Position numbers and translations under genes: made by a program. From contig JAUPMA010000080.1 in NCBI GenBank assembly GCA_030836935.1, forward strand, positions 1-7,962: a DNA stretch of 7,962 bases, read 5' to 3'. Positions 1 through 5,836 of this stretch are shown one piece after another. The notes below the pieces were generated by a model. That model worked only from the letters and a program-made list of their open reading frames with translations. It was not told where the DNA came from and did not search any database. Every line of letters begins with the position of its first letter. Within the stretch, counting starts at the first letter, position 1. The DNA comes from Pseudomonadota bacterium. GTDB taxonomy: Bacteria; Pseudomonadota; Gammaproteobacteria; SZUA-229.

Positions 1-99
1 ATGGTATCCGATATGCACCGTGCCATCGGTGAAACCTTGTTTGATGTGCCCGAATTTACCGACTGGGCCGACAGCATTGCCGACCTGATGATTTATTAA
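1..99 (+). CDS. 3' end of a gene, probably a MoxR-type AAA+ ATPase (partial)
   Basis: An open frame runs from the window edge to a TAA at 97-99 and encodes 32 residues ending in DLMIY. An in-frame ATG lies at position 1, but the coding sequence probably began further upstream, so this is treated as the C-terminal tail of a truncated gene. The tail carries no diagnostic motif. The assignment rests on context: DUF2201/VWA proteins such as the next gene are commonly encoded directly after a MoxR-like AAA+ ATPase, and this fragment is co-directional and 87 bp upstream. It could be another small protein. That a coding frame ends here is likely; the product name is an inference. Confidence 0.4.
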   Translation: MVSDMHRAIGETLFDVPEFTDWADSIADLMIY

Positions 100-105
100 A
101 ACTTA

Positions 106-182
106 TGACGCAGAGGCGCAGAGTCACAGAGGAAAGATTTTTTATGTTAAAAAAATCTCTGCGCCTCTGTGACTCTGTGTCA
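106..182. repeat. Interspersed palindromic repeat, copy 1 (CACAGAG/CTCTGTG type)
   Basis: Two 27-nt arms (106-132 and 156-182) are inverted copies of one another at 21 of 27 positions, around an A/T-rich centre. Each arm is itself built from three tandem 8-bp units of the form CRCAGAGK, so the element is both tandem and palindromic. It fills most of the 87-bp gap between the upstream stop and the next start codon. As RNA it would fold into a long imperfect hairpin. Copy 2 lies after the VWA gene. Palindromes of this CACAGAG/CTCTGTG composition recur between genes in many environmental bacterial genomes; their function is unknown to me. Confidence 0.85.
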
Positions 183-186
183 AAAA

Positions 187-1458
187 ATGTCTGACGACTT
201 AGAAAAGAAACTCGCCACCGCGCGTACCAGATTAATCCTGGATAAACCGTTTCTCGGTGCCATGGTATTGCGCCTGCCGATGATCGCCGCCAAACCTGAC
301 TGGTGCCAAACCACGTTCAGCAATGGCAAGGCGCTGTATTACAATCCGCAATACATTGAAGCGTTAAGTGCTGGCCAAACGCAATTCGCGCTGGCGAGTG
401 AAACCCTGCATTGTGCCTTGTCGCATTTTGCGCGCCGTGGTCACCGCATTAAACAGCGCTGGGACATGGCCTGTGATCTCGCAGTGAATCCCATTTTGAT
501 TCAGGATGGCTTAACGCCGACACCGGACGCGCTGATTTTGCGTGAATATGAAGGCATGAGCGCGGAAGAAATTTATCCCTGCCTGCAAGATAACGACAAC
601 GATCGCGAGCGTGAGCTGGAGCAGAATGTCAATCCGGATTCGAATGGCGAAGGGGAAGGCGGCAAGGGCGAGGAGCAAAAACAAAAGGAAGGCAAGAATC
701 AAACGCAGCGCAGTGAGTCGAAAGGACAAGGACAGGAAGACGGTGGAGCGCGCGAAGAAAATTCGCAAAAAAATAATGATGGCGAAGGCCATGGCGCATC
801 GCAACCCGAGCCGTTAACGCAACAGGAAATTGAATCCCTCGCCGTTCAATGGCAGCAACGCATGGCCAGTGCCGCGCAACAGGCGATACAGGCCGGAAAA
901 CTTGGCGGTGCCATGGCGCGTCTGGTGGATCATTTGCTGCAACCGCGTTTGCCCTGGCGCATGTTGCTGGCGCGATATTTATCCATGGTGGTGCGGGATG
1001 ATTACACGTATTCGCGGCCATCCAGCCGGCGTGGCGACCCGGCCGTGTATCCGTCTCTGCGCAGCGCGCAGGTGGATATTGTGGTGGCGCTCGATACCAG
1101 CGGTTCGATTTCCGATAATGAAATTGCCGGATTCATTGGCGAAATTGATGCCATCAAAAGTCATTTGCGCGCGCGTATTACATTACTGGCTTGCGATGCA
1201 AAACTGGCTGGCGGCGCGCCCTGGATTTTTGAACCCTGGGAAACGCTTGAACTGCCGCGCAAGTTTTCCGGTGGCGGCGGCACAAATTTCGAACCCGTTT
1301 TTGACTGGACTGAACAACAGGATCGCAAACCGGATTTACTGGTGTATTTCACCGATGCGCAGGGCAAATTTCCCAAAATCGAACCGGCGTTTCCGGTGAT
1401 CTGGCTGGTGAAAGGCAAAACACCGGTGCCCTGGGGACAGCGCGTACAACTGAATTGA
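187..1458 (+). CDS. DUF2201-type protein: metallopeptidase-like N-terminal domain plus C-terminal VWA domain
   Basis: This gene encodes 423 residues. The N-terminal part (about 1-135) resembles the DUF2201 N-terminal putative metallopeptidase domain: residues 71-80 read SETLHCALSH, where the family normally has an HExxH-like motif. The linker at about 135-210 is very hydrophilic, rich in Gly, Glu, Lys and Gln, and probably disordered. The C-terminal VWA-like domain has a full MIDAS set: DTSGS at 303-307, a Thr in GGGGTN at 362-367, and Asp390 in FTDAQG. Family members usually work with a MoxR-type AAA+ ATPase, consistent with the upstream fragment; the client is unknown. I chose ATG 187 because the protein starts naturally at MSDDLEKKLATARTRL. 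An in-frame GTG at 169 lies inside the palindromic repeat and would add six repeat-derived residues. There is no recognisable Shine-Dalgarno before 187. The putative zinc site may be degenerate, since the first His is Ser. Confidence 0.85.
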   Translation: MSDDLEKKLATARTRLILDKPFLGAMVLRLPMIAAKPDWCQTTFSNGKALYYNPQYIEALSAGQTQFALASETLHCALSHFARRGHRIKQRWDMACDLAVNPILIQDGLTPTPDALILREYEGMSAEEIYPCLQDNDNDRERELEQNVNPDSNGEGEGGKGEEQKQKEGKNQTQRSESKGQGQEDGGAREENSQKNNDGEGHGASQPEPLTQQEIESLAVQWQQRMASAAQQAIQAGKLGGAMARLVDHLLQPRLPWRMLLARYLSMVVRDDYTYSRPSSRRGDPAVYPSLRSAQVDIVVALDTSGSISDNEIAGFIGEIDAIKSHLRARITLLACDAKLAGGAPWIFEPWETLELPRKFSGGGGTNFEPVFDWTEQQDRKPDLLVYFTDAQGKFPKIEPAFPVIWLVKGKTPVPWGQRVQLN

Positions 1459-1470
1459 AAAGAATTTTCT

Positions 1471-1540
1471 CACCACAGAGGACATGGAGGTCACAGAGGA
1501 AAAGAATAAAAAAGAAACCTCTGTGCTCTCTGTGTCCTCT
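1471..1540. repeat. Interspersed palindromic repeat, copy 2, main part (right arm split by the IS)
   Basis: The left arm is 1471-1499 and begins CACCACAGAGG. The right arm starts at 1518 and runs to 1540, where it breaks off at the insertion sequence. Its last six bases, GTGGTG, are found beyond the element at 2936-2941. With these rejoined, both arms are 29 nt and match at 25 positions, around an A-rich loop (1500-1517). The repeat belongs to the same CACAGAG/CTCTGTG class as copy 1 but differs in its outer part. It begins 12 bp after the VWA stop and may have served as the intergenic hairpin between the VWA gene and the dsrS-like gene. Confidence 0.85.
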
Positions 1541-1543
1541 TAC

Positions 1544-1556
1544 ATGGACACCGCCC
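1544..1556 (+). repeat. Subterminal inverted repeat of the IS, transposase 3' side
   Basis: ATGGACACCGCCC is the perfect 13-bp inverse complement of 2916-2928. Only three bases (TAC) separate it from the TCT at the junction with the interrupted palindrome. The match stops at both ends, because the bases inside and outside do not pair. Confidence 0.9.
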
Positions 1557-1598
1557 GTATGCCAAGCAAAAAATAACCGACAAGTGAAGTCATTGCAG

Positions 1599-1606
1599 TC
1601 TTACAT
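1599..1606 (-). other. Putative left donor guide within the bridge RNA
   Basis: TCTTACAT on the + strand is identical to the sequence made when the element ends are joined (2933-2935 followed by 1541-1545), including the CT core. In transposase orientation the RNA would read AUGUAAGA and pair with the bottom strand of the donor junction. The match is 8 nt, so chance cannot be excluded on this site alone. Confidence 0.45.
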
Positions 1607-1687
1607 CCGGCCTGTTCATGGCAAATCTGCCTGGCCTCTATGCTATTCGCCGACGGGGCCCTATCTGAATAACGGGATTTTCTCCCA

Positions 1688-1697
1688 AGAGGACACA
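1688..1697 (-). other. Putative right target guide within the bridge RNA
   Basis: AGAGGACACA is the exact 10-nt inverse complement of the target flank at 1531-1540, ending precisely at the junction with the element. The RNA (UGUGUCCUCU) could pair with the target strand that reads AGAGGACACA, including the core dinucleotide. A GGGA/TCCC hairpin (1674-1686) lies immediately 3' of it in the RNA. Confidence 0.6.
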
Positions 1698-1753
1698 CGG
1701 GTTTGACCCGTCGCGGTTCGACCTGTTGTCGTGTATGTTTTACTTGCGCAATC

Positions 1754-1759
1754 GTGGTG
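1754..1759 (-). other. Putative left target guide within the bridge RNA
   Basis: GTGGTG is identical to the other target flank at 2936-2941, which directly follows the core dinucleotide. In RNA sense (CACCAC) it would pair with the opposite target strand from the guide at 1688-1697, as known bridge RNAs do. Six bases is short, so this site is the weaker of the two and relies on its position. Confidence 0.4.
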
Positions 1760-1820
1760 TTCGTTTTACCTCAAATCAATTTTATTTTGTGTTGCCAAAC
1801 ATCTTTTTTCCATCGCAACA

Positions 1821-2852
1821 TTAGGCTGCCACACGATAATCCTGCTGATGCGCGAGCAATGCCCAGGCCATGCGCGCCATTTTGTTGGCCAGCGCCACAA
1901 TCACTTTGTTGACGTGCATGCGTTGCAAACACTGCTCCACCCAGCGGTTGCCACTGGCCTGGCCGATTTTAATCCGGCGCTGGATGTGGCGCATCACCGC
2001 ACGCGCACCGTGAATCAACAAGCCGCGCACATAACCATCACCGCGTTTGCTGATGCCGAGTAATTTATCTTTGCCGCCCGACGAATGTTGTTTCGGTACC
2101 AATCCCAAAAAGGCCGCCAGTTGCCGGCCATTTTTGAAAACATGGATGTCACTGATCGTCGCTGCCAGTGCAGTGGCGGTGAGTAAACCGATACCCGGTA
2201 TTTGCGCTAAGCGCTGGCTCACTGGATTCGTCTGGTGCCATTGCTGCAATTGGTTTTCAATCATCTGAATGTGTTGATTCAGCGCATCGTGTGCGGTTTT
2301 TAATTCTGCCAGCAGGTGCCGCGTCAACATCGGCAAGGCATTGTCGCCATCTTCCAGCAAGCCCGGCAGCGCTTGCGCCAACACCTTAACGCCCACCGGC
2401 AGGCTGATGCCGTATTCGAGCAGCACGGCGCGCAAGTGATTATTCAAGGCCACCCGCTGCTGCACCAGTAATTGCCGCGCATGATGCAGATGCAGCACGG
2501 ATTGTTGTTCCGGTGTTTTGGCCACCACAAAGCGCATGTTGGGTCGTTGCACCGCTTCGCAAATCGCTTCGGCATCGTTGCGGTCGTTTTTGTTGCCACG
2601 CACATAGGGTTTCACAAAAGCCGGTGCCATCAACTTCACAACGTGACCCAAGCGACTGATTTCCCGATGCCAGTAATGTGCACTCATGCAGGCTTCTATA
2701 CCTACCAGGCACGGCGGCAGCCTGGCAAAATAACGCAACAGATCGGTGCGCTTGAGTTGTTTGCGTACAACCACATCGCCGTCTTCATTGATGCCGTGTA
2801 TCTGAAAGACATTCTTTGCCAAATCCAGACCGATTACGTTAATCTTGTTCAT
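1821..2852 (-). CDS. IS110-family (IS1111 subgroup) transposase / DEDD recombinase
   Basis: This is an intact 343-residue RNA-guided DNA recombinase, a normal length for the family. The N-terminal RuvC-like DEDD domain shows Asp10 (GLDLAKN), Glu53 (GIEACM), Asp90 and Asp93 (NKNDRNDAEA). A coiled-coil-like segment spans about 115-205. The C-terminal Tnp domain has a helix-hairpin-helix-like PGIGLLTATAL (219-229) and the serine-containing motif HSSGGK (256-261), whose Ser257 or Ser258 should be the catalytic nucleophile. The RGDGYVR segment (270-276) is also typical of IS1111 types. The start is ATG at 2852, preceded by a good Shine-Dalgarno (complement of 2861-2869) eight bases away. There is no frameshift or internal stop, so it is probably active. 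It lies antisense to the interrupted host operon. Confidence 0.96.
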   Translation of the reverse strand: MNKINVIGLDLAKNVFQIHGINEDGDVVVRKQLKRTDLLRYFARLPPCLVGIEACMSAHYWHREISRLGHVVKLMAPAFVKPYVRGNKNDRNDAEAICEAVQRPNMRFVVAKTPEQQSVLHLHHARQLLVQQRVALNNHLRAVLLEYGISLPVGVKVLAQALPGLLEDGDNALPMLTRHLLAELKTAHDALNQHIQMIENQLQQWHQTNPVSQRLAQIPGIGLLTATALAATISDIHVFKNGRQLAAFLGLVPKQHSSGGKDKLLGISKRGDGYVRGLLIHGARAVMRHIQRRIKIGQASGNRWVEQCLQRMHVNKVIVALANKMARMAWALLAHQQDYRVAA

Positions 2853-2871
2853 GGATACCGCCCTCTCTTGT

Positions 2872-2892
2872 TAGTTGATTGCAAAACAACTA
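2872..2892 (-). promoter_or_regulatory. Small inverted repeat in the transposase leader
   Basis: TAGTTG (2872-2877) and CAACTA (2887-2892) can form a 6-bp stem with a 9-nt loop. It sits just upstream of the transposase ribosome-binding site. It may shape the leader RNA or simply belong to the end of the element; no promoter could be assigned with confidence. Confidence 0.3.
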
Positions 2893-2915
2893 TGGCACGT
2901 TGATGCCGAATAGGT

Positions 2916-2928
2916 GGGCGGTGTCCAT
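2916..2928 (-). repeat. Subterminal inverted repeat of the IS, transposase 5' side
   Basis: GGGCGGTGTCCAT (+ strand) is the perfect 13-bp partner of 1544-1556. Seven further bases, ATCATCT, reach the junction with the restored palindrome. Confidence 0.9.
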
Positions 2929-2935
2929 ATCATCT

Positions 2936-2941
2936 GTGGTG
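2936..2941. repeat. Displaced tip of palindromic repeat copy 2
   Basis: GTGGTG completes the right arm that breaks off at 1540. It pairs with CACCAC at 1471-1476 and is followed by an A/T-rich stretch leading to the dsrS-like start. Its presence here fixes the right boundary of the insertion. Confidence 0.8.
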
Positions 2942-2970
2942 AATATCTTTATATTTTTTGGTAATTAATA

Positions 2971-4092
2971 ATGGATCTCTCCTCCGAAGACAGTCTGCGT
3001 CTGAACGTATTGTTGCGCCAGGGTTTGCTGGCGGTGCGTATTGATGAATCGCGTCTGTCGGTGCATGCATTAACGTCGCGCGGTGAGGCGAAGGTGCAAT
3101 TGAATCCGAATTGCAGGCCGGAGCAATATGTGCGTAACGTGAAAGCCCTGTTTTCATCACATTCGCTTGGTTCGCCCGGCGGTTATCCGGTGTTTCTCAA
3201 GCACTGGACGCGCATGGGGCAGGCGAAGGATGACAGTCTTGAACAATTGCTGTTGCTGGGTGAAGAAGAAGCCGTGGTGGCTGTTGTGCATGCCGCTGGT
3301 TTAACGAACGAACTGGCGCGTCGTGCCTGGTGGTGCATGCCGACAGCGGATAACGCGCGCCGCATGCTGGAAAAACCGGCCGTTGTTGCAGGTGACATGG
3401 GGCCGGTGCTGGCATCCTTCCTGATCGAAAATTTGCCGTTTGAAGAAGAAGCGCAGGCGATGATTGACAGCGTGCGTGCCGCGCTGCAACCGGGATTGAT
3501 TTCAGAAGATCAGCGCAAGGGTTTGTGGGCCAGGGCGAAAATGAAAAGCGCCTATTACGTTGGATTTCTGCAAGCCGTTGCCGATGATCTGCCGCAGGAA
3601 GTCGCGGCGCATGGTGAATATGAATCAGCGCAGCAGAAATTGCAGTTTCTGGTGCAGCAAAATAACAAAGCCGCCATGCAATTCCTGCGTGTGTTGAGTG
3701 TTGCCGGACAAAATTACCTGAAAACCGTGGAAGCGGCGCTGCAACGTCCCGTTGACCAGAATATGGTGATCGCCCTGTTTGTGGCTATAGAAAAATATTT
3801 CGCGGATATTTGTCCCGGTTTTGACAATCGCCGCGATATTCAAAACATCATCAGCGCCGTGCAGCAATATTGTTTGTGCGGCGGGGCGAATGAAGATCTG
3901 AAACAGCTTCTTGCCGCCGTGCCGGAGCATTCGGAAAAAATCTGCGCCATGATGGTGATGTCGGGTTATTGTGAAACGCTGCTGTTTCCGGTGTTTGGCC
4001 AAAGCAATGCTGTGGGCAGTGTGATGCGCAAGAAACTTTCCCACCTGACTGAACCGCTGCATCAGCAGATAAAAATATTGCGTTCGTCATAA
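2971..4092 (+). CDS. DsrS-like protein (sulfur reduction protein DsrS family, tentative)
   Basis: This gene encodes 373 residues with no signal peptide or membrane segment, so it is probably cytoplasmic. The N-terminus (MDLSSEDSLRLNVLL, then VRIDESRLSVHAL) and the segment around LGSPGGYPVFLKHWTRMGQ at about residues 66-84 resemble, from memory, the DsrS proteins encoded in or near dissimilatory sulfur oxidation (dsr) loci. The biochemical role of DsrS is not established. The sequence is rich in predicted helix and no catalytic motif can be pointed to. ATG 2971 is favoured by the family-like start. The Shine-Dalgarno is poor, and the 35 bp between the IS edge and the start are very A/T-rich (TATATT at 2950-2955). 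Expression from the upstream operon is probably disturbed by the IS. No other dsr gene is visible here, so a role in sulfur metabolism is an inference. Confidence 0.6.
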   Translation: MDLSSEDSLRLNVLLRQGLLAVRIDESRLSVHALTSRGEAKVQLNPNCRPEQYVRNVKALFSSHSLGSPGGYPVFLKHWTRMGQAKDDSLEQLLLLGEEEAVVAVVHAAGLTNELARRAWWCMPTADNARRMLEKPAVVAGDMGPVLASFLIENLPFEEEAQAMIDSVRAALQPGLISEDQRKGLWARAKMKSAYYVGFLQAVADDLPQEVAAHGEYESAQQKLQFLVQQNNKAAMQFLRVLSVAGQNYLKTVEAALQRPVDQNMVIALFVAIEKYFADICPGFDNRRDIQNIISAVQQYCLCGGANEDLKQLLAAVPEHSEKICAMMVMSGYCETLLFPVFGQSNAVGSVMRKKLSHLTEPLHQQIKILRSS

Positions 4093-4093
4093 C

Positions 4094-4106
4094 GGCACTT
4101 TCTGCC
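4094..4106. terminator. Weak hairpin between convergent genes
   Basis: GGCA (4094-4097) and TGCC (4103-4106) form a 4-bp stem with a 5-nt loop in the 33-bp gap between the dsrS-like stop and the stop of the GGDEF-EAL gene. A short T-run (TGTTTT) follows on the + strand. This is too weak to be a confident terminator, but no better candidate exists in the gap. Confidence 0.25.
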
Positions 4107-4125
4107 AGCCTGTTTTGCGTTGGGC

Positions 4126-5823
4126 TCAAATCTTTTTATGGCCCGGTAGTGGTGCCGGTTTTCCAATGGCATAACCCTGCGCGTAATCCACGCCAATTTC
4201 GGCCAGCCGCTGACGGATGGCATCGGATTCAACAAACTCGGCAATGGTTTTGAGTCCGGCAACATGGCCGACACGGTTGATGGCATCGACAATGGCGTGA
4301 TCCATGGTGTCGTCAAGCATGTTGAGGACAAAGCTGCCGTCAATTTTCAGATAATCCGCAGGAATCTGCTTGAGATAGGAAAAAGTGCTGAGGCCGGCGC
4401 CAAAATCATCCAGCGCAACGTGTGCGCCCAGTTGCCGGACCTGTTTGATAAAACTGATGGCACTGCGCAAATTGGCAATCACGGCGGTTTCGGTAATTTC
4501 AAATCCGATTGTGGCCGGGGCCAGGTTGTAAAGCTGCATTTGTTCGGTGACATAGCTGGTGAATTTGTCATCGCCCACAGATGCTCCTGACAGGTTGATG
4601 AAAAACATTTCAGCCGTGACATTTTTTTTCGCGAGCGAGTGCTGCGCCATAAAGGCAAAGGCGTTGTGTACCACCCAGCGATCAAGCGACTGCATCAAAT
4701 TGTAACGCTCGGCTGCGGGGATGAATGCGCCCGGCAGGATGTGCTTGCCCCGGTCGTCGAGCATGCGCAGCAGGAATTCGCAGTGATGCCGGTCGTGGCC
4801 GTTCAGTGGCCGGATGATCTGGTGATAAAGCTCGAAACGGTTTTCTTCCAGTGCGCGGTTGATGCGTTCCACCCACTGCATTTCACCGTGCCGCTGCAAC
4901 AGCTCGGCATCATCGGCGCGATAAATGTGTACCCGGTTACGCCCTTTTTCCTTGGCGGCGTAGCAGGCCATGTCGGCAATGCGCAGGGCGTCGGAGAGGC
5001 TCTGGCCGGAGTCTTCCAGCATTACCAGGCCAATGCTGGCGCCGACACTGAAGGTCTTGTCTTTCCAGACGTAACGAAAATCCCGGACCAGCAACAGCAG
5101 GCGCTCGGCAACCTGCTGCGCATGATCGAGCCGGGAGTGCAGCAGCAATATGCCGAACTCATCACCGCCGAGGCGGGCCAGGGTGTCGGTTTCGCGAATC
5201 GGGCCACGCAGTACCATCGCCAGCTGGCGCAGCAATTCGTCGCCGGCTTCGTGGCCGCAGGTTTCGTTGACGCTTTTGAACTGGTCCAGGTCCATGTAGA
5301 GCAGGGGGTGGTGGGTGCGGCCGTCAGCGGATTCCAGCGCCAGTTGCAGCCGGCTTTCAAATTCGTGCCGGTTGGCCAGGCCGGTAAGCGGATCGTGATA
5401 GGCCAGATGCCGGATGGCTTCCTGTGCCCGCTTGTGTTCGGTGCGGGTCTGGTTTTCCCGCAGTTCCCGCGCTATGGCCGGCACCAGGCGCGCCAGATTG
5501 TTTTTCATGATGTAGTCGCTGGCGCCACGTTTCATGGCTTCCACTGCAATGGCTTCGCCGATGGAGCCGGATACGATGATGACAGGAATATCGAGCTGGC
5601 TGCGCTGGAGACTGGCCAGCACGGCCTGCGAATTGAAACCCGGCAGGTTATGGTCGGTAATGATGATGTCCCAGACCTGCTGTGCCAGGGCGGTTTCCAG
5701 CCCGGCGCTGGTTTCGACGCGCTGATGCGTCACCTGGTAGCCGCCCTTGCGCAGTTCGCGCAGCAGCAGCTCGGCATCATCTTCCGAGTCTTCGACCAGC
5801 AGCAGGCGAATATTCTGGGTCAT
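4126..5823 (-). CDS. Response regulator with REC-GGDEF-EAL architecture (cyclic-di-GMP turnover)
   Basis: This gene encodes 565 residues. The receiver domain (about 5-120) has acidic Glu11/Asp12, phosphoacceptor Asp57 (ITDHNLPG), Ser85 and Lys107. The GGDEF diguanylate cyclase domain (about 140-300) has an intact GGDEF at 219-223 and an RETD inhibitory-site motif at 210-213, five residues upstream as in feedback-inhibited cyclases. The EAL phosphodiesterase domain (about 315-560) carries the signature as EFL (349-351). It keeps the usual metal and catalytic positions: Asn410, Glu442 (FEITET), Asp472/Asp473 (LDDFGAG), Lys493 (LKIDG), Glu529 and Gln549. Both activities are therefore plausible, perhaps switched by phosphorylation. 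I chose ATG 5823, 13 bp after the upstream regulator's stop, because the receiver fold begins there (MTQNIRLLLVEDSEDD). A longer reading to 5976 would overlap the upstream gene and add unrelated residues. Confidence 0.95.
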   Translation of the reverse strand: MTQNIRLLLVEDSEDDAELLLRELRKGGYQVTHQRVETSAGLETALAQQVWDIIITDHNLPGFNSQAVLASLQRSQLDIPVIIVSGSIGEAIAVEAMKRGASDYIMKNNLARLVPAIARELRENQTRTEHKRAQEAIRHLAYHDPLTGLANRHEFESRLQLALESADGRTHHPLLYMDLDQFKSVNETCGHEAGDELLRQLAMVLRGPIRETDTLARLGGDEFGILLLHSRLDHAQQVAERLLLLVRDFRYVWKDKTFSVGASIGLVMLEDSGQSLSDALRIADMACYAAKEKGRNRVHIYRADDAELLQRHGEMQWVERINRALEENRFELYHQIIRPLNGHDRHHCEFLLRMLDDRGKHILPGAFIPAAERYNLMQSLDRWVVHNAFAFMAQHSLAKKNVTAEMFFINLSGASVGDDKFTSYVTEQMQLYNLAPATIGFEITETAVIANLRSAISFIKQVRQLGAHVALDDFGAGLSTFSYLKQIPADYLKIDGSFVLNMLDDTMDHAIVDAINRVGHVAGLKTIAEFVESDAIRQRLAEIGVDYAQGYAIGKPAPLPGHKKI

Positions 5824-5836
5824 GGGAAAATCCGGA

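Larger units (their letters stand above)
1557..1820 (-). ncRNA. Candidate bridge RNA (seekRNA) region of the IS1111-type element
   Basis: This 264-bp stretch between the transposase stop and the inverted repeat has no credible gene. In IS1111-subgroup elements the guide RNA that directs the recombinase is encoded downstream of the transposase, so this is its expected place. Read on the - strand, it contains in order CACCAC (1759-1754), identical to one half of the target; UGUGUCCUCU (1697-1688), complementary to the other half; and AUGUAAGA (1606-1599), identical to one side of the joined element ends. Local hairpins are visible: 1697-1711 (5-bp stem), 1674-1686 (GGGA/TCCC) and 1620-1631 (GGCA/TGCC). 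Exact RNA ends and the fold are not determined, and I could not find the right donor guide. Position and target matching are direct observations; the RNA itself is inferred. Confidence 0.65.
1541..2935 (-). mobile_element. Complete IS110-family insertion sequence, IS1111 subgroup
   Basis: The element is about 1,395 bp and carries one intact transposase on the - strand. Its subterminal 13-bp inverted repeats are perfect: ATGGACACCGCCC at 1544-1556 and its complement at 2916-2928. Outside them lie 3 bp (TAC) at the transposase 3' side and 7 bp (ATCATCT) at the 5' side. This 7/3 asymmetry is the arrangement described for IS1111 elements such as IS4321/IS5075. The flanks share only TCT (1538-1540 and 2933-2935), so the exact edge is ambiguous by up to 3 bp and there is no ordinary target-site duplication. 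The edges are supported independently because removing the element restores the palindromic repeat. The transposase 5' side has a short non-coding end (83 bp) and the 3' side a long one (280 bp), as expected for this subgroup. Confidence 0.9.

Noticed and set aside
106..182. Possible CRISPR array from the repeated CACAGAG units
   Set aside because: The units are 8 bp and contiguous with no spacers, and the whole is a single palindrome with no cas genes nearby.
106..182. Copy 1 palindrome as a rho-independent terminator for the upstream gene
   Set aside because: The arms are imperfect, the T-run lies in the loop rather than after the stem, and a co-directional gene starts immediately downstream.
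169..186. GTG start at 169 for the VWA gene
   Set aside because: The six added residues come from the palindromic repeat, and the family-like N-terminus begins at ATG 187.
611..817. Arg/Lys-rich 68-codon frame inside the VWA gene
   Set aside because: It is a frame-shifted reading of the hydrophilic linker, whose repetitive purine-rich codons produce such shadows on both strands.
1455..2063. Short + strand open frames across the repeat, the IS non-coding end and the transposase 3' end
   Set aside because: They cross element boundaries or lie antisense to the transposase, have no ribosome-binding sites and encode low-complexity or mixed sequence.
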